Program-made: the position numbers and the translations under genes | Shown here: positions 8,418 to 17,964 of the stretch, piece after piece | How positions within the stretch are numbered: position 1 is the first letter of the stretch | Layout: every line of letters starts with the position of its first letter | Assembly (NCBI RefSeq): GCF_900115265.1 | Contig: NZ_FOVU01000015.1 | Location: 43,291-107,290, forward strand | Source: Bradyrhizobium sp. Ghvi | GTDB taxonomy: Bacteria; Pseudomonadota; Alphaproteobacteria; Rhizobiales; Xanthobacteraceae | Length of the DNA stretch: 64,000 nucleotides | Reading direction: 5' to 3' | The notes under the pieces: generated by a model | Seen by the model: the letters and a program-made list of their open reading frames with translations, nothing else | Databases searched by the model: none | What the model was told of the DNA's origin: nothing

Positions 8418-10535
8418 ATGGCCAACCTGCTACGAAATCTCATCACGCGCGCGCCGGCTCACCCGGATTTGATGGTCGCGTTGATGCTTCTTCTGGCGAT
8501 CGGAATGATGATCATGCCGATCCCGATCGTCGTGATCGACATGCTGATCGGCTTCAATCTAGGGTTTGCCATATTGCTGTTGATGGTAGCCCTGTATCTC
8601 AACACGCCGCTCGACTTTTCGTCCCTGCCGGGCGTCATCCTGATCTCCACCGTCTTTCGTCTCGCTCTTACCGTTGCAACGACGCGACTGATCCTAGCCG
8701 AGGGCGATGCCGGCAGCATCATCCATACGTTCGGCGATTTCGTCATATCCGGCAACATCGCCGTCGGCATTGTCATATTCCTGATCGTGACCATGGTGCA
8801 GTTCATGGTTCTCGCCAAGGGCGCCGAGCGGGTGGCGGAGGTATCGGCGCGCTTCACGCTCGATGCACTACCGGGCAAGCAGATGGCTATCGACGCGGAG
8901 CTGCGCAACGGCCATATCGATCAGCACGAAGCCCGCAGCCGGCGCGGCGTGCTGGAGCGAGAAAGCCAACTGCACGGCGCGATGGACGGCGCCATGAAAT
9001 TCGTGAAGGGCGATGCCATAGCCGGACTCATAGTCATCTGCATCAACATGCTGGGTGGCATCACGATCGGATCGCTCTCCAAGGGCATGTCCCTTGAGGA
9101 GGCGATGCATCAATACACCATCCTGACGATCGGTGATGCGCTCATTTCGCAAATTCCGGCCCTGCTGCTGTCAATTACAGCCGCAACCATTGTCACTCGT
9201 GTCAACGGTCCTTCGAGACTCAATCTCGGCGCCGATATCGTCAACCAACTTACGGCCAGCACACAAGCGCTACGCTTGGCCTCCTGTGTCTTGCTTGCGA
9301 TGGGATTCGTTCCTGGCTTCCCTTTGCTCCCCTTTGTCATACTGGCCGCGCTGTTCTCAGCCGGCAGCTTTCTCAAGGTTGGCGCGCAAGAGGCCAAGAC
9401 CGCTCCCAAGACCAGCGCCGGTCCCAGCGGTTCGGCTCCCGCTTCCGCACAAAGTCAGAAACGAACCGTGCCCGCGGAGGCACTTCCGATTACGCTGTTG
9501 CTGGCGCCGAGCCTGATGCAGGCAATCGACGTAGGGGAACTCGAGCAGTGCGTCGCAGGGGTTTCGGCACTGGTTTCAGCTGATCTTGGCATCACAATTC
9601 CACGCATTCCCGCCCAAAGCGCACAGCACCTGGCCCAATCGCAATTCCGGGTGGATGTCGAAGGAGTGCCGGTGGAAGGCGGCGCCATTGACCCGACACA
9701 GCTCTTACTTAACGACGACGTGGCGAACATTGAATTGAGCGGGATCCCCTTTTGGCAGGACCCAGACACGAATCGGATCTGGATCGAACAAGGCCATGCG
9801 CCTGCTCTCAAAGCTGCCGGAATAGGGCACCACCGTCCGAGCGAAATCATCGCCTTGGGCGTCCAGTCGACGTTGACACGCTATGCACAGCGTCTGGTGG
9901 GCATTCAGGAAACACGTCAGTTGCTTAGCCGGATGGAGCAGGAATATGCCGATCTGGTGAAGGAGGTGCTGCGCACGACACCGATCCCTCGCATCGCGGA
10001 TGTCCTACGTCGCTTGCTGGACGAGGGCATCCCGATCCGGAACACCCGTTTGGTTCTGGAGGCGCTTGCAGAATGGAGCGAACGGGAGCAAAATGCCGTA
10101 CTGCTCACCGAATATGTGCGCTCGGTTCTGAAGCGGCAGATCTGTCACCGCTATGCCAACGCCCATCGTGTTGTGGCGGCCTTTATCATCGAGCGTGAGA
10201 CCGAGGATATCGTGCGAGGCGCGGTGCGCGAGACCGCTGTCGGTCCCTACCTCGTTTTGGAGGATCGGCAGAGCGAGATGCTACTTTCACAGTTTCGCCA
10301 GATCCATTCGAGCATCGCGCGCAGTCAGAACCAGCCAGTTATCCTGGGCTCGATGGATATCCGGCGCTTCGTCCGCGGCTTTCTCACCCGCAATGGAATA
10401 GACCTACCTGTTCTCTCGTATCAGGATCTCGCCTCGGATTTCACCGTCCAGCCGATTGGCTCGGTCAAACTTGCGCCTGGCAAGGACAAGATTCCGACAG
10501 GCGGCCATCGTGACCTTCTCCCTGTGGCTGGCTGA
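8418..10535 (+). CDS. rhcV: T3SS export gate protein RhcV (SctV)
   Basis: LcrD/FlhA-family protein that forms the nonameric export gate of the T3SS. The 705-residue length is normal. The first 340 residues contain about seven membrane helices beginning with LMVALMLLLAIGMMIMPIPI, with the family-typical block PLDFSSLPGVILISTVFRLALTV and the GDALISQIPALLLS loop; the remainder is the soluble cytoplasmic domain. ATG at 8418 gives the usual MANLLRNLI start; the in-frame start at 8283 lies inside the preceding gene. It is followed by the TPR lipoprotein gene. Confidence 0.95.
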   Translation: MANLLRNLITRAPAHPDLMVALMLLLAIGMMIMPIPIVVIDMLIGFNLGFAILLLMVALYLNTPLDFSSLPGVILISTVFRLALTVATTRLILAEGDAGSIIHTFGDFVISGNIAVGIVIFLIVTMVQFMVLAKGAERVAEVSARFTLDALPGKQMAIDAELRNGHIDQHEARSRRGVLERESQLHGAMDGAMKFVKGDAIAGLIVICINMLGGITIGSLSKGMSLEEAMHQYTILTIGDALISQIPALLLSITAATIVTRVNGPSRLNLGADIVNQLTASTQALRLASCVLLAMGFVPGFPLLPFVILAALFSAGSFLKVGAQEAKTAPKTSAGPSGSAPASAQSQKRTVPAEALPITLLLAPSLMQAIDVGELEQCVAGVSALVSADLGITIPRIPAQSAQHLAQSQFRVDVEGVPVEGGAIDPTQLLLNDDVANIELSGIPFWQDPDTNRIWIEQGHAPALKAAGIGHHRPSEIIALGVQSTLTRYAQRLVGIQETRQLLSRMEQEYADLVKEVLRTTPIPRIADVLRRLLDEGIPIRNTRLVLEALAEWSEREQNAVLLTEYVRSVLKRQICHRYANAHRVVAAFIIERETEDIVRGAVRETAVGPYLVLEDRQSEMLLSQFRQIHSSIARSQNQPVILGSMDIRRFVRGFLTRNGIDLPVLSYQDLASDFTVQPIGSVKLAPGKDKIPTGGHRDLLPVAG

Positions 10536-10566
10536 CGAGCACAGGTGTGTGGTCGTGAGGTCGCTT

Positions 10567-11151
10567 ATGAATTCATGTAAGATTAATTTTCCGCGGCGCT
10601 GGCGTAACTTTCGTCGCGATTCGTGCTCGGCCTTTCTCCCCATGCTTGTCATCGTGCTGCTCGCGGGTTGCGCTAACTCGCACAAGTCGGGTCTTTCAGA
10701 GCAGCCGGCGTCTACGGCAGAGCTGGTTGAGGCCAAGGAGGTCGATCCCGCTATGCGCGAGCGCATCTCTCACGCCCTCGGTCAGGATGCTGACGAGAGG
10801 GCTTTGCGCGATGCGCTGAAGCAACGACCGGATAATGTCGATGCAGCGATAACTCTTGCGCGGGGCCTGCTGATGCGTGAAAGGTCCGATGAGGCACTTG
10901 AGGTGCTCGACAATATCTTGCTTGCAGCACCCGGCGACCTGCGCGCACTGAACGCCAAAGGTGTTGTGCTCGATCACGAAGGCCGCCATCACGAGGCGCA
11001 AACGCTATACCGCCAGGCTCTGGCAATTGACCCAGCAAATCCGATGTTGAGCAACAATCTCAAGCTGTCGCTCGCCCTTGAAGAGACGACGCAGAACGGC
11101 AATCCGGGCCCGGTACTGCGAGCGGATGGTCGGCACGCACCGCACAGTTAG
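10567..11151 (+). CDS. TPR lipoprotein, Y4yS-like
   Basis: The 194-residue product has a basic N-terminus, a hydrophobic stretch and a lipobox LAGC at about residues 32-35, so it should be a lipoprotein. Two to three TPR units follow (AAITLARGLLMRERSDEALEVLDNIL and ALNAKGVVLDHEGRHHEAQTLYRQAL). It lies 31 bases after rhcV, the place of y4yS in Sinorhizobium, and probably acts in T3SS assembly or in placing the secretin, as other pilotin or TPR lipoproteins do. The start at 10567 is chosen because longer versions run into rhcV; no ribosome site is clear. Confidence 0.75.
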   Translation: MNSCKINFPRRWRNFRRDSCSAFLPMLVIVLLAGCANSHKSGLSEQPASTAELVEAKEVDPAMRERISHALGQDADERALRDALKQRPDNVDAAITLARGLLMRERSDEALEVLDNILLAAPGDLRALNAKGVVLDHEGRHHEAQTLYRQALAIDPANPMLSNNLKLSLALEETTQNGNPGPVLRADGRHAPHS

Positions 11152-11198
11152 ATGTAGCCAACGAACAAGAGCGGATCGCAGTTGCTCGGTGCTTCTCT

Positions 11199-11218
11199 GT
11201 CAGTTTACCGACAGCTAG
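11199..11218 (+). promoter_or_regulatory. tts box upstream of the 70-codon ORF and diiron gene
   Basis: GTCAGTTTACCGACAGCTAG keeps the GTCAG-TT and AGCTA parts of the tts box. It lies 62 bases before the ORF at 11281 and 424 bases before the ferritin-like gene at 11643. Confidence 0.7.
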
Positions 11219-11280
11219 CTGATTATCAGCCGCCGTGGAGGCTCAAGAGTTAAATTCCCGGCGAAGCGACAGTTCGTACA

Positions 11281-11493
11281 ATGAAACCGGCATGTATAAC
11301 CAGATCAGTAACCCAACCACACGCCAAGTGTATCCGCGACCGACCCACGAACAATGCTCGTTCTGAACTGATAGTCAAACGTTTCCAGGACATAGTCTCT
11401 GCTCAAGATTCCGGCGCCATCGAATTCTTCCTCCAGTCGATCTTGGATGGCGACCCCGCCGTACTCGCTCATTTCCGAGCCGCCAGTGTTTGA
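11281..11493 (+). CDS. 70-aa protein behind a tts box, unknown
   Basis: The 70-residue product is basic at the start and has a helical second half (LIVKRFQDIVSAQDSGAIEF, then FLQSILDGDPAVLAHFRAAS). Codon third positions of the second half are strongly C-rich, as in real genes of this window. No ribosome site is seen. Its place directly behind a tts box suggests a small secreted protein; its place before a diiron enzyme and two M16 peptidases would also suit a peptide precursor. No family is recognised. Confidence 0.45.
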   Translation: MKPACITRSVTQPHAKCIRDRPTNNARSELIVKRFQDIVSAQDSGAIEFFLQSILDGDPAVLAHFRAASV

Positions 11494-11642
11494 TATCTCA
11501 AAGTGTTCCGTCAGCCTACCAAAACAAGGAGACGACGGCATCCTTTGTAAGTTTGTAGCATGTGCTGTGTGAAGCGTACGACAACAGATGACACAATGTT
11601 GCGCCGCAGCGCTCGCACCTGTAGGCGATTAGGGGCACTCGG

Positions 11643-12353
11643 ATGATCACGCCGTTTCGACGGAACTGGAGTCCAAAAGAATTATTCGACGCTCTTACGC
11701 CGGCGATGTTTGCCGCCGAGCCGTCGGCTGTCCGGGCACGTTGGGACAAATTATGGCCTGATCTGTACACGGAATATGACGCCCGTTATCTGAAACAAGA
11801 ATTAGTGGCGCGAAATCTTATTGCTTCCGATGAAGCCGCGGCATTCTTCAACGCTTGGGCGATTGATGAAGAGCGCCACACCGACGGATTCATCCGAATC
11901 ATTGAACTTGTCGCTGACGGATCGGAAAAGGATCTTCGGGCGAGATTGGAGGCCCGAACGCATGATTTTGGTCCGATCGTTGAACACCTGAAGGACGAAT
12001 TCTCTCTAATGGTTATAATCGCGTTTGATGAGATGTGCACTTGCCGCGCCTATGCAGCAGAAAAGCCATTTTATGACGCCCTTGGGAACAATACGTTCCA
12101 TCATTGGCTGCGGCAGGTTATTGCCGACGAGGCGGTCCACTCGATGAATGCCGTCAACGTTATCCGCGCACGCTATCGCGACCGCATCGACCAAGCCGCC
12201 ACAATTCTCGATAACCTAATCCGTGCGGCCGATAATCTACGTTATTCAGGCACCTTCGTCCTCGACTACTTCGGCGCAGTGTACTCCAAGGAGCTGCTCG
12301 CCGACTCCCGCCTCGCGACCATGAGAAATATTGCCAAGCCACTCATCGTTTAG
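11643..12353 (+). CDS. ferritin-like diiron protein, unknown substrate
   Basis: The 236-residue, all-helical product carries two ExxH motifs in the right order for a ferritin-like diiron centre: DEERH (E76, H79) and ADEAVH (E163, H166), with E130 in the helix between and an acidic first helix. The spacing resembles acyl-ACP desaturase and related diiron oxidases rather than ferritin itself. There is no signal peptide. It lies between a tts-box ORF and a pair of M16 peptidases on the same strand. The diiron site is visible; the reaction is unknown and could be an oxidation or hydroxylation of a lipid, amino acid or peptide. Confidence 0.75.
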   Translation: MITPFRRNWSPKELFDALTPAMFAAEPSAVRARWDKLWPDLYTEYDARYLKQELVARNLIASDEAAAFFNAWAIDEERHTDGFIRIIELVADGSEKDLRARLEARTHDFGPIVEHLKDEFSLMVIIAFDEMCTCRAYAAEKPFYDALGNNTFHHWLRQVIADEAVHSMNAVNVIRARYRDRIDQAATILDNLIRAADNLRYSGTFVLDYFGAVYSKELLADSRLATMRNIAKPLIV

Positions 12354-12676
12354 AGCAACATCTGTAACAGCGAACCTGCCGAGAGTTGCACCGGCGTCAT
12401 ATCGCCGCTGAACCCCACCTTTTCAGTCCATTCTGTCAGTACGCCAAGTTGCCCTGACGCGTTGTGCGCAATGTCGCGTTCACGACATGTCGACGGTTCA
12501 CCTTTGGCCGCGCCAGTTCTGTTTTGTGTCCAGTTGGCGTGCGCGCGACCGTGAGTACGCCATCCCGCAATTGGTCCGGCCTTTGCTCTGCTGTTTTGCC
12601 AAACGACGTGCGGCTGCCCGCTTTGTCGGATTTGTCCGCCATAAACGTGGATCACTATGGAACGAAAGGCGATGCC

Positions 12677-14125
12677 ATGAAGAACCGGATTTCGGTCACC
12701 GCCAAGGCGGGAGGCACCGCCGCCAATGCCTCCGACTCGACGACGACCACCGTGCTGGCGGTCGAGCACAGAATGGATGATAGCACTGACTTACATCTTC
12801 CTGGAGAGGGGAGCGTCGTTGCCGACACGGTCAGATCAGATCGACCAGCTAGTTTCACGCTTCAGAATGGCCTGCAGGTGGTCGTGATCCCGGATCATCG
12901 CACACCCGTTGTGACTCAGATGATCTGGTATAAGGTCGGTTCCGCAGACGAGCCGCCTGGCAAATCGGGGCTTGCGCATTTCCTCGAACACCTGATGTTC
13001 AAGGGCACTTCCAAACATCGGGCGAATGAATTCTCCAAGGCCGTGCTGCGCGCCGGCGGCAATCAAAACGCCTTCACCGGATTCGACTACACCAGCTACT
13101 TCCAGCGCGTGCCGCGCGAGCACCTCGGCAAGATGATGGAATTTGAAGCCGACCGCATGACCGGTCTCGTTCTCAAAGATGAGAACGTGCTATCCGAGCG
13201 CGACGTCGTGCTGGAGGAGTTCAATATGCGCGTCGCCAACCGTCCAGGTGAACGGCTCGCTGAGCAGATGATGGCGGCGCTTTACCTCAACCACCCCTAC
13301 GGTCGCCCCATTATCGGATGGCGCCAGGAAATCGAAAGGCTTACCCAAGAGGACGCGCTTACCTTCTACAAGCGCTTCTATGCACCGAACAACGCGATCC
13401 TGATTGTGGCTGGCGACGTCGCCCCTGAGGAAATCCGCTCGATGGTGAAGGAGACGTTCGGCGGCATCCCCACGCAACCATCGATTCCCCTGGAACGCCT
13501 GCGGCCGCAGGAGCCGACGCCGGCGGCAGCGCGCACAGTGACGTTGGCCGATTCCCGCGTCGAGCAGCCAGCGCTGCACCGCTATTATCTCGTACCGTCG
13601 GCTCGCACCGCAGCCGCCGGCGAGAGCCAAGTGCTTGACGTGCTAGAGCAGTTGATGGGCGGCAGCGTCAACTCATATCTCTATCGCTCGCTGGTGGTCG
13701 AAAAGCAGCTCGCGGTCACAGCCAGAGCGAGCTACCACTCTGCCGCGCTCGATCCCTCGCTATTCGCGATCTCTGCCATACCAAAACCTGGCGTCAAACT
13801 CAGCCAGATCGAGCGCTCCATCAACGAGGTAATCGCCGATCTTGCACGTAGTCCCGCGAGCGCCGAAGATCTAGAGCGGGTCAAAACGCGCCTGATCGCG
13901 CAGGTAACCTACGGCCGGGACAATCAGGAAATGCTCGCGCGCCGGTATGGCCGCGGCCTGGCAACGGGACTATGCATCGACGATATTCGAGGCTGGCCGG
14001 ACGGCATCCGCGCGGTCGGTGCACAGCAGGTGCGCGAGGCCGTGCGGAAATGGCTCGACAAGAAACGATCGGTGACCGGCTATCTCATCAAAGAGTCTGC
14101 GCCAAAACACGGGGAGAAGCTCTAG
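12677..14125 (+). CDS. M16 family zinc peptidase, catalytic subunit (Y4wA-like)
   Basis: The 482-residue product contains the inverted zinc motif HFLEH (H101, E104, H105) in the context GKSGLAHFLEHLMFKGT, and the downstream acidic ligand region LSERDVVLEEFNMRV, so it should be an active pitrilysin-type metallopeptidase. The first 55 residues are a non-conserved extension without an obvious signal peptide. The start at 12677 fits the usual length; the open frame reaches back to 12464 without support. The next gene overlaps its stop codon, the normal catalytic plus non-catalytic M16 pair. A similar pair is known as y4wA/y4wB in Sinorhizobium fredii NGR234; substrate unknown. Confidence 0.85.
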   Translation: MKNRISVTAKAGGTAANASDSTTTTVLAVEHRMDDSTDLHLPGEGSVVADTVRSDRPASFTLQNGLQVVVIPDHRTPVVTQMIWYKVGSADEPPGKSGLAHFLEHLMFKGTSKHRANEFSKAVLRAGGNQNAFTGFDYTSYFQRVPREHLGKMMEFEADRMTGLVLKDENVLSERDVVLEEFNMRVANRPGERLAEQMMAALYLNHPYGRPIIGWRQEIERLTQEDALTFYKRFYAPNNAILIVAGDVAPEEIRSMVKETFGGIPTQPSIPLERLRPQEPTPAAARTVTLADSRVEQPALHRYYLVPSARTAAAGESQVLDVLEQLMGGSVNSYLYRSLVVEKQLAVTARASYHSAALDPSLFAISAIPKPGVKLSQIERSINEVIADLARSPASAEDLERVKTRLIAQVTYGRDNQEMLARRYGRGLATGLCIDDIRGWPDGIRAVGAQQVREAVRKWLDKKRSVTGYLIKESAPKHGEKL

Positions 14126-15558
14126 TGGTCCATCCTTGCACACGACGTGGGATCCTCCCCGGGGAAGCCTCGCTCTCAATCGCGATGCTCGCTTCGCCAA
14201 ATTCGCTTGCTGCCACCAGGACGCTTGCGGGGGCCAGGATCGAGCGCCTGGTTTCGTCTTGCGGTATCGAAGCCTGGTTCGTGCAGGATTCCACTGTCCC
14301 GTTGATCGCGATGGAATTTGCCTTCACCGGCGGCGCGACTCAGGACCCCCCTCAAAAACCTGGCGTAGGCCACATGGTCGCTGACCTGCTCAAGGAAGGT
14401 TCCGGCGACCTCGACTTCAAGAGCTTTCATGATCGGCTCGACCGTCGTGCCATTGAGCTGGGCTTTCGCTCGACCCATGATCACTTCCGAGGTGCCTTGC
14501 GCACGCTCGAGTACGACGCGGACGAGGCCTTTGAACTTTTACGGATGGCGCTAACCTCGCCTCGTTTCGACGCGGCCGATGTCGAACGGATCCGTGCCAC
14601 TGTGCTTGCGCGCCTTCGGCACGACTCGACCGATCCTTCGTCCCTGGCCGATCGCAAGTTCCTCGAAGTCGCCTTTGGCGATCATCCTTATGCTCGCCCA
14701 GCCGGAGGCTCGCTGGAAGGCGTGCCGAAGATCCAGGTCGCGGATCTCAAGGGCTATGTCCGACGCGTGATCGCAAAAGACACGCTCAAGATCGCGGTGG
14801 TCGGCGACGTCGATCCTGGGGTCCTCTGCAAGCTGCTCGACAAGTCCTTTGGCGGCCTGCCCACGAAAGCGGAAGCGACACCGGTTCGCGAAGTCGTCGC
14901 AGCAAAGCCGCCGCAGCGGGTCTTTATTCCGCTCGACGTGCCACAGACAGTTGTGACTTTTGGCGGTCCAGCCGTCCGTCGCAGTGAGCCCGATTTCATG
15001 GCCGCCTATGTCGTCAACCACATACTCGGCGGCGCCGGCCTGACGTCGCGACTGTTCCGAGAAGTCCGCGAGAAGCGCGGACTGGCCTATTTCGTCCGTG
15101 AGAACCTGGTCTGGATGGATCATTCAGCCATGTTTCTTGGCAATAGCGGCACCTGCGCCGATCGTGCCGGCGAAACGGTCGAAGAAATCGAGAAGCAGGT
15201 CCGCCAAATCGCCGAGAAAGGACCGACTCAGCAGGAACTCGATGATGCAAAGTCCTACCTGAAGGGCTCGCAAGTGCTGGCTCTCGACACATCATCAAAG
15301 CTTGCGCGAACGCTGCTGCAGCATCAGCTCGACAAGTTGCCCATCGACTATTTCGAAAAGCATAACGCCCTGGTCGATGGGGTGACGTTAGAGGACGCCA
15401 AGAGAGCAGCGCAGCGGCTGTGGGGTGAGGGTCTGCTCACAATTGTCGTCGGCCGCTCCCCAAAGGACGCAGCGCAGCCGACCACCATGCCATCGGGGAC
15501 CAAACTCCCGCCGGGCGCCGAGCAGCTAGGCGCCGCGCCGACGGCGCCACCGAATTGA
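14125..15558 (+). CDS. M16 family peptidase-like, non-catalytic subunit (Y4wB-like)
   Basis: The 477-residue product is an M16 homologue in which the zinc motif is replaced by GVGHMVADLL, so it cannot bind zinc in the usual way. It keeps the C-terminal-domain segment REVREKRGLAYFVREN, which carries the Arg/Tyr pair that completes the active site of the partner. GTG at 14125 overlaps the stop of the previous gene (tAGTG) and follows GGGGAG, so the two are translationally coupled. The last 35 residues are Pro/Ala-rich. With the preceding gene it should form a heterodimeric peptidase. Confidence 0.85.
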   Translation: MVHPCTRRGILPGEASLSIAMLASPNSLAATRTLAGARIERLVSSCGIEAWFVQDSTVPLIAMEFAFTGGATQDPPQKPGVGHMVADLLKEGSGDLDFKSFHDRLDRRAIELGFRSTHDHFRGALRTLEYDADEAFELLRMALTSPRFDAADVERIRATVLARLRHDSTDPSSLADRKFLEVAFGDHPYARPAGGSLEGVPKIQVADLKGYVRRVIAKDTLKIAVVGDVDPGVLCKLLDKSFGGLPTKAEATPVREVVAAKPPQRVFIPLDVPQTVVTFGGPAVRRSEPDFMAAYVVNHILGGAGLTSRLFREVREKRGLAYFVRENLVWMDHSAMFLGNSGTCADRAGETVEEIEKQVRQIAEKGPTQQELDDAKSYLKGSQVLALDTSSKLARTLLQHQLDKLPIDYFEKHNALVDGVTLEDAKRAAQRLWGEGLLTIVVGRSPKDAAQPTTMPSGTKLPPGAEQLGAAPTAPPN

Positions 15559-16551
15559 CTTTCTAGCAGCCCAGGCGCTTAGCAAGCGGTCTCCCTTTTG
15601 CGCGCAGAGTGCCTCTAGCCACCCGCCTTTAGCTCGCGGAGATATTCGATCATCGGGCAGTTATCACGCGGCCGCTCGATTGCCGCTTTTGCTCAATCGC
15701 TTTGCCAATCAAGGCGGTAGTCCGGCTTGAAGTCTTCAGGTACCTAAATGCAAAATAGAGCTATCACCAAGGAAACGGCCTCAGCGAAGGATACGCTGAG
15801 GCAGAGCTTCCACTGTGGTCGTGCCATTGGGGGAATGACACAGACGTGGAAATAACCGCTTACCAATTGGCTTGTTCTTAATTCTTTTCATTTCCGGCCT
15901 GACCAGCGATCTCCAGATCGGAGCTCTTCGCTGCGGCAGGGGATCGCTACTTTCGGCGGCCTTCGGCGGCAGAAATGAGGTCGACACTTCCTGTTTTCCA
16001 CACCTCCCTCGATTGTTGCATTAAGTATCCGCCTTAGTCGCATTCAGTTGTGCTCGAGTTGCGTTACCCTGGTCGGCTGGCGGTTCGTACCGTGCGCCAG
16101 CGGGATCCATGCCCCCTAGAGCGCAGCTCTAGGGGATGCCTAACAAGCTTCGGTGTCCCATGAAGGATATGAAGATGAGCATGATGTAGCTTTGCGCCGG
16201 GGCCGAGTATACACCGATCAATTATCTAAAGCGCGACCGACCAGAAGACGCGAGAACTGGACGCGCACCTCGGATCCCATTTCAGGCGGGCTTGCCCAAC
16301 AAAATCGAAAGAGTGGTTAGAGTGGGCGCTTTAAAGCGGTAATGTATACTGTCTGCCCGCCCCCAAGGAAGCGCCCAACGAGAGCGCTCACGCGCCAAGC
16401 CATCGTTCATTCCCTGCAGATTCTTCTCGACCGGCACCACGTCGTCTCATCGGTGAAATCTGCGAAGACAAAGATCGTCCCGATCGCTTGACACCGAAGA
16501 CGGAGCGTCCGCGATATCGCCTCGCCACCGCCGCCGGCCGGCGCGCCCCGC
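15559..16551. other. gene-poor stretch with one strong hairpin
   Basis: About 1 kb without a supported gene. At 16113-16135 a perfect 10-bp inverted repeat, CCCCTAGAGC and GCTCTAGGGG with three bases between, can form a hairpin; no T-run follows. Short frames such as 15781-15987 on the minus strand show no recognisable family. Confidence 0.5.
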
Positions 16552-16914
16552 TTACCCTTCGATCTTGTTCTCCATAACACGATAGTCTCGTCGCGGCGCG
16601 AACAGATGCATCCTTGCTATTTGCGCCAGCATCAGCGCTCGCATATCTCGAAATTCCTCAGGAGAGTGAGAGTTCGGTCGTTCAGGGCCATCTCTCAGCA
16701 ATTGACCAGCCAGTTCGCTGCCTGCCGAAAAGACGACGATCTGATCCAGCAGATCTTCTGCCAAGGCATAGTCGAACCGCAGCACCGCCTCGATTGCGCT
16801 TCCACCAAGCTCGCAATCTGACGCTACGTAAGGTTCGCTCGCTTCATGCCAATCTAGATAGAGCCGCGATAGGCAATCGCCGATCACCACAGGCAGACGG
16901 TTGGCGTCGCGCAT
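16552..16914 (-). CDS. hypothetical protein, 120 aa
   Basis: A minus-strand frame encoding 120 residues of balanced composition with likely helices (EAVLRFDYALAEDLLDQIVV, SPEEFRDMRALMLAQIARMH). The ATG follows GGCTGGA closely. No family is recognised and plus-strand frames overlap it, so it may be a remnant or a real small gene. Confidence 0.35.
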   Translation of the reverse strand: MRDANRLPVVIGDCLSRLYLDWHEASEPYVASDCELGGSAIEAVLRFDYALAEDLLDQIVVFSAGSELAGQLLRDGPERPNSHSPEEFRDMRALMLAQIARMHLFAPRRDYRVMENKIEG

Positions 16915-17155
16915 TCCAGCCGCCCACGAACCTCACGTAGATCACTAGTACAAGTGGTTTACTCCCAATTCTCGGCCTGCGTCGTCGTCGGGATCAAAGG
17001 ACGTCACTCGCTTGATGTTGAAAACATTCATCGGTTGCAGAGCTCTCGCATCGAAGATTAATCGCCCCTTCTTTCTGCCATGTTCGCACCCAAAGCAGAG
17101 ACGCGCCGGTTGCGCACTTTGCGCGCGGCAATAGCGAGTGTCTCAGGAGATTTCC

Positions 17156-17905
17156 ATGGTTAAGCCAGTTGTAATTGTGGTCGGTGCGGACAAGGGAGGA
17201 GTCGGCAAGACGACCGTATCACGAACGCTACTGGACTACTTCAGCGTCAACAATGTGCAAACACGCGCATTCGACACGGAGTCGCCGAGAGGAACGCTGA
17301 AGCGCTTTTATCCCGAGATCACCGAGATCGTCGACATGACGACGACGGCGGACCAGATGAAGATCTTCGATACCCTAAACTCAGGGCTGTCCGTCACTGT
17401 CATCGATGCTCGCGCAGGCTTACTGTCCTCTGCGCTGGCTTCCTTGCGCGACATCGGATTTCTGGACTCGGCGCGGTCTGGCCAGATCACGTTTGCCGTG
17501 TTCCATATCCTGGGATCATCCATCGCTTCGCTAGACGAGATCGCGGAAACCGCGACCTTCATGAGCGGCGCAAAATACTACCTAGTCAAGAACTTCATCA
17601 ATGACACTCAATTCTTCCAATGGGATCAAGCGACATATAATTCCTATTTTCACCGCATCAAACATGCGACTGAGTTGGTCATACCGAAGCTTAACGAGAT
17701 GGCCTATGAGCAGGTGGAAGTCGCGTCCGTCCCATTCATAGACTTCGTAGCAAACAAGGGGCGAAACGATGAACCCGCGAACAACTCCTTCGTGTTGCGC
17801 GGCTATGTCCGGCACTGGCTGGCAAATGTCTGGAGCGAATTTGATCGCATTAACTTGACGGAATTGGCCGGCGCCAAGTCCGCCACCCGGGCAGGCGAAA
17901 AGTAG
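17156..17905 (+). CDS. ParA/MinD-like ATPase
   Basis: The 249-residue product begins with a deviant Walker A motif, VVGADKGGVGKTTVSRTLLD (residues 6-25), typical of the ParA/MinD/SIMIBI class, followed by a Walker A'-like DTESPRGT and a Walker B-like VTVIDARAG. ATG at 17156 is chosen because CAGGAG lies seven bases upstream. The next gene on the same strand encodes a second protein of the same general fold. No ParB, replication gene or centromere-like repeat is near, so plasmid partition is unlikely; a positioning or regulatory ATPase linked to a surface system is one possibility. Function unknown. Confidence 0.75.
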   Translation: MVKPVVIVVGADKGGVGKTTVSRTLLDYFSVNNVQTRAFDTESPRGTLKRFYPEITEIVDMTTTADQMKIFDTLNSGLSVTVIDARAGLLSSALASLRDIGFLDSARSGQITFAVFHILGSSIASLDEIAETATFMSGAKYYLVKNFINDTQFFQWDQATYNSYFHRIKHATELVIPKLNEMAYEQVEVASVPFIDFVANKGRNDEPANNSFVLRGYVRHWLANVWSEFDRINLTELAGAKSATRAGEK

Positions 17906-17964
17906 TCGCATATTCGCCGAGCTCAGGTCGGGCCCACGTACGAAACGAAATTGATCTGCTGGCT

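Noticed and set aside
16113..16135. 10-bp inverted repeat as a terminator
   Set aside because: The hairpin is perfect but no T-run follows and no gene ends nearby, so only the structure is reported.
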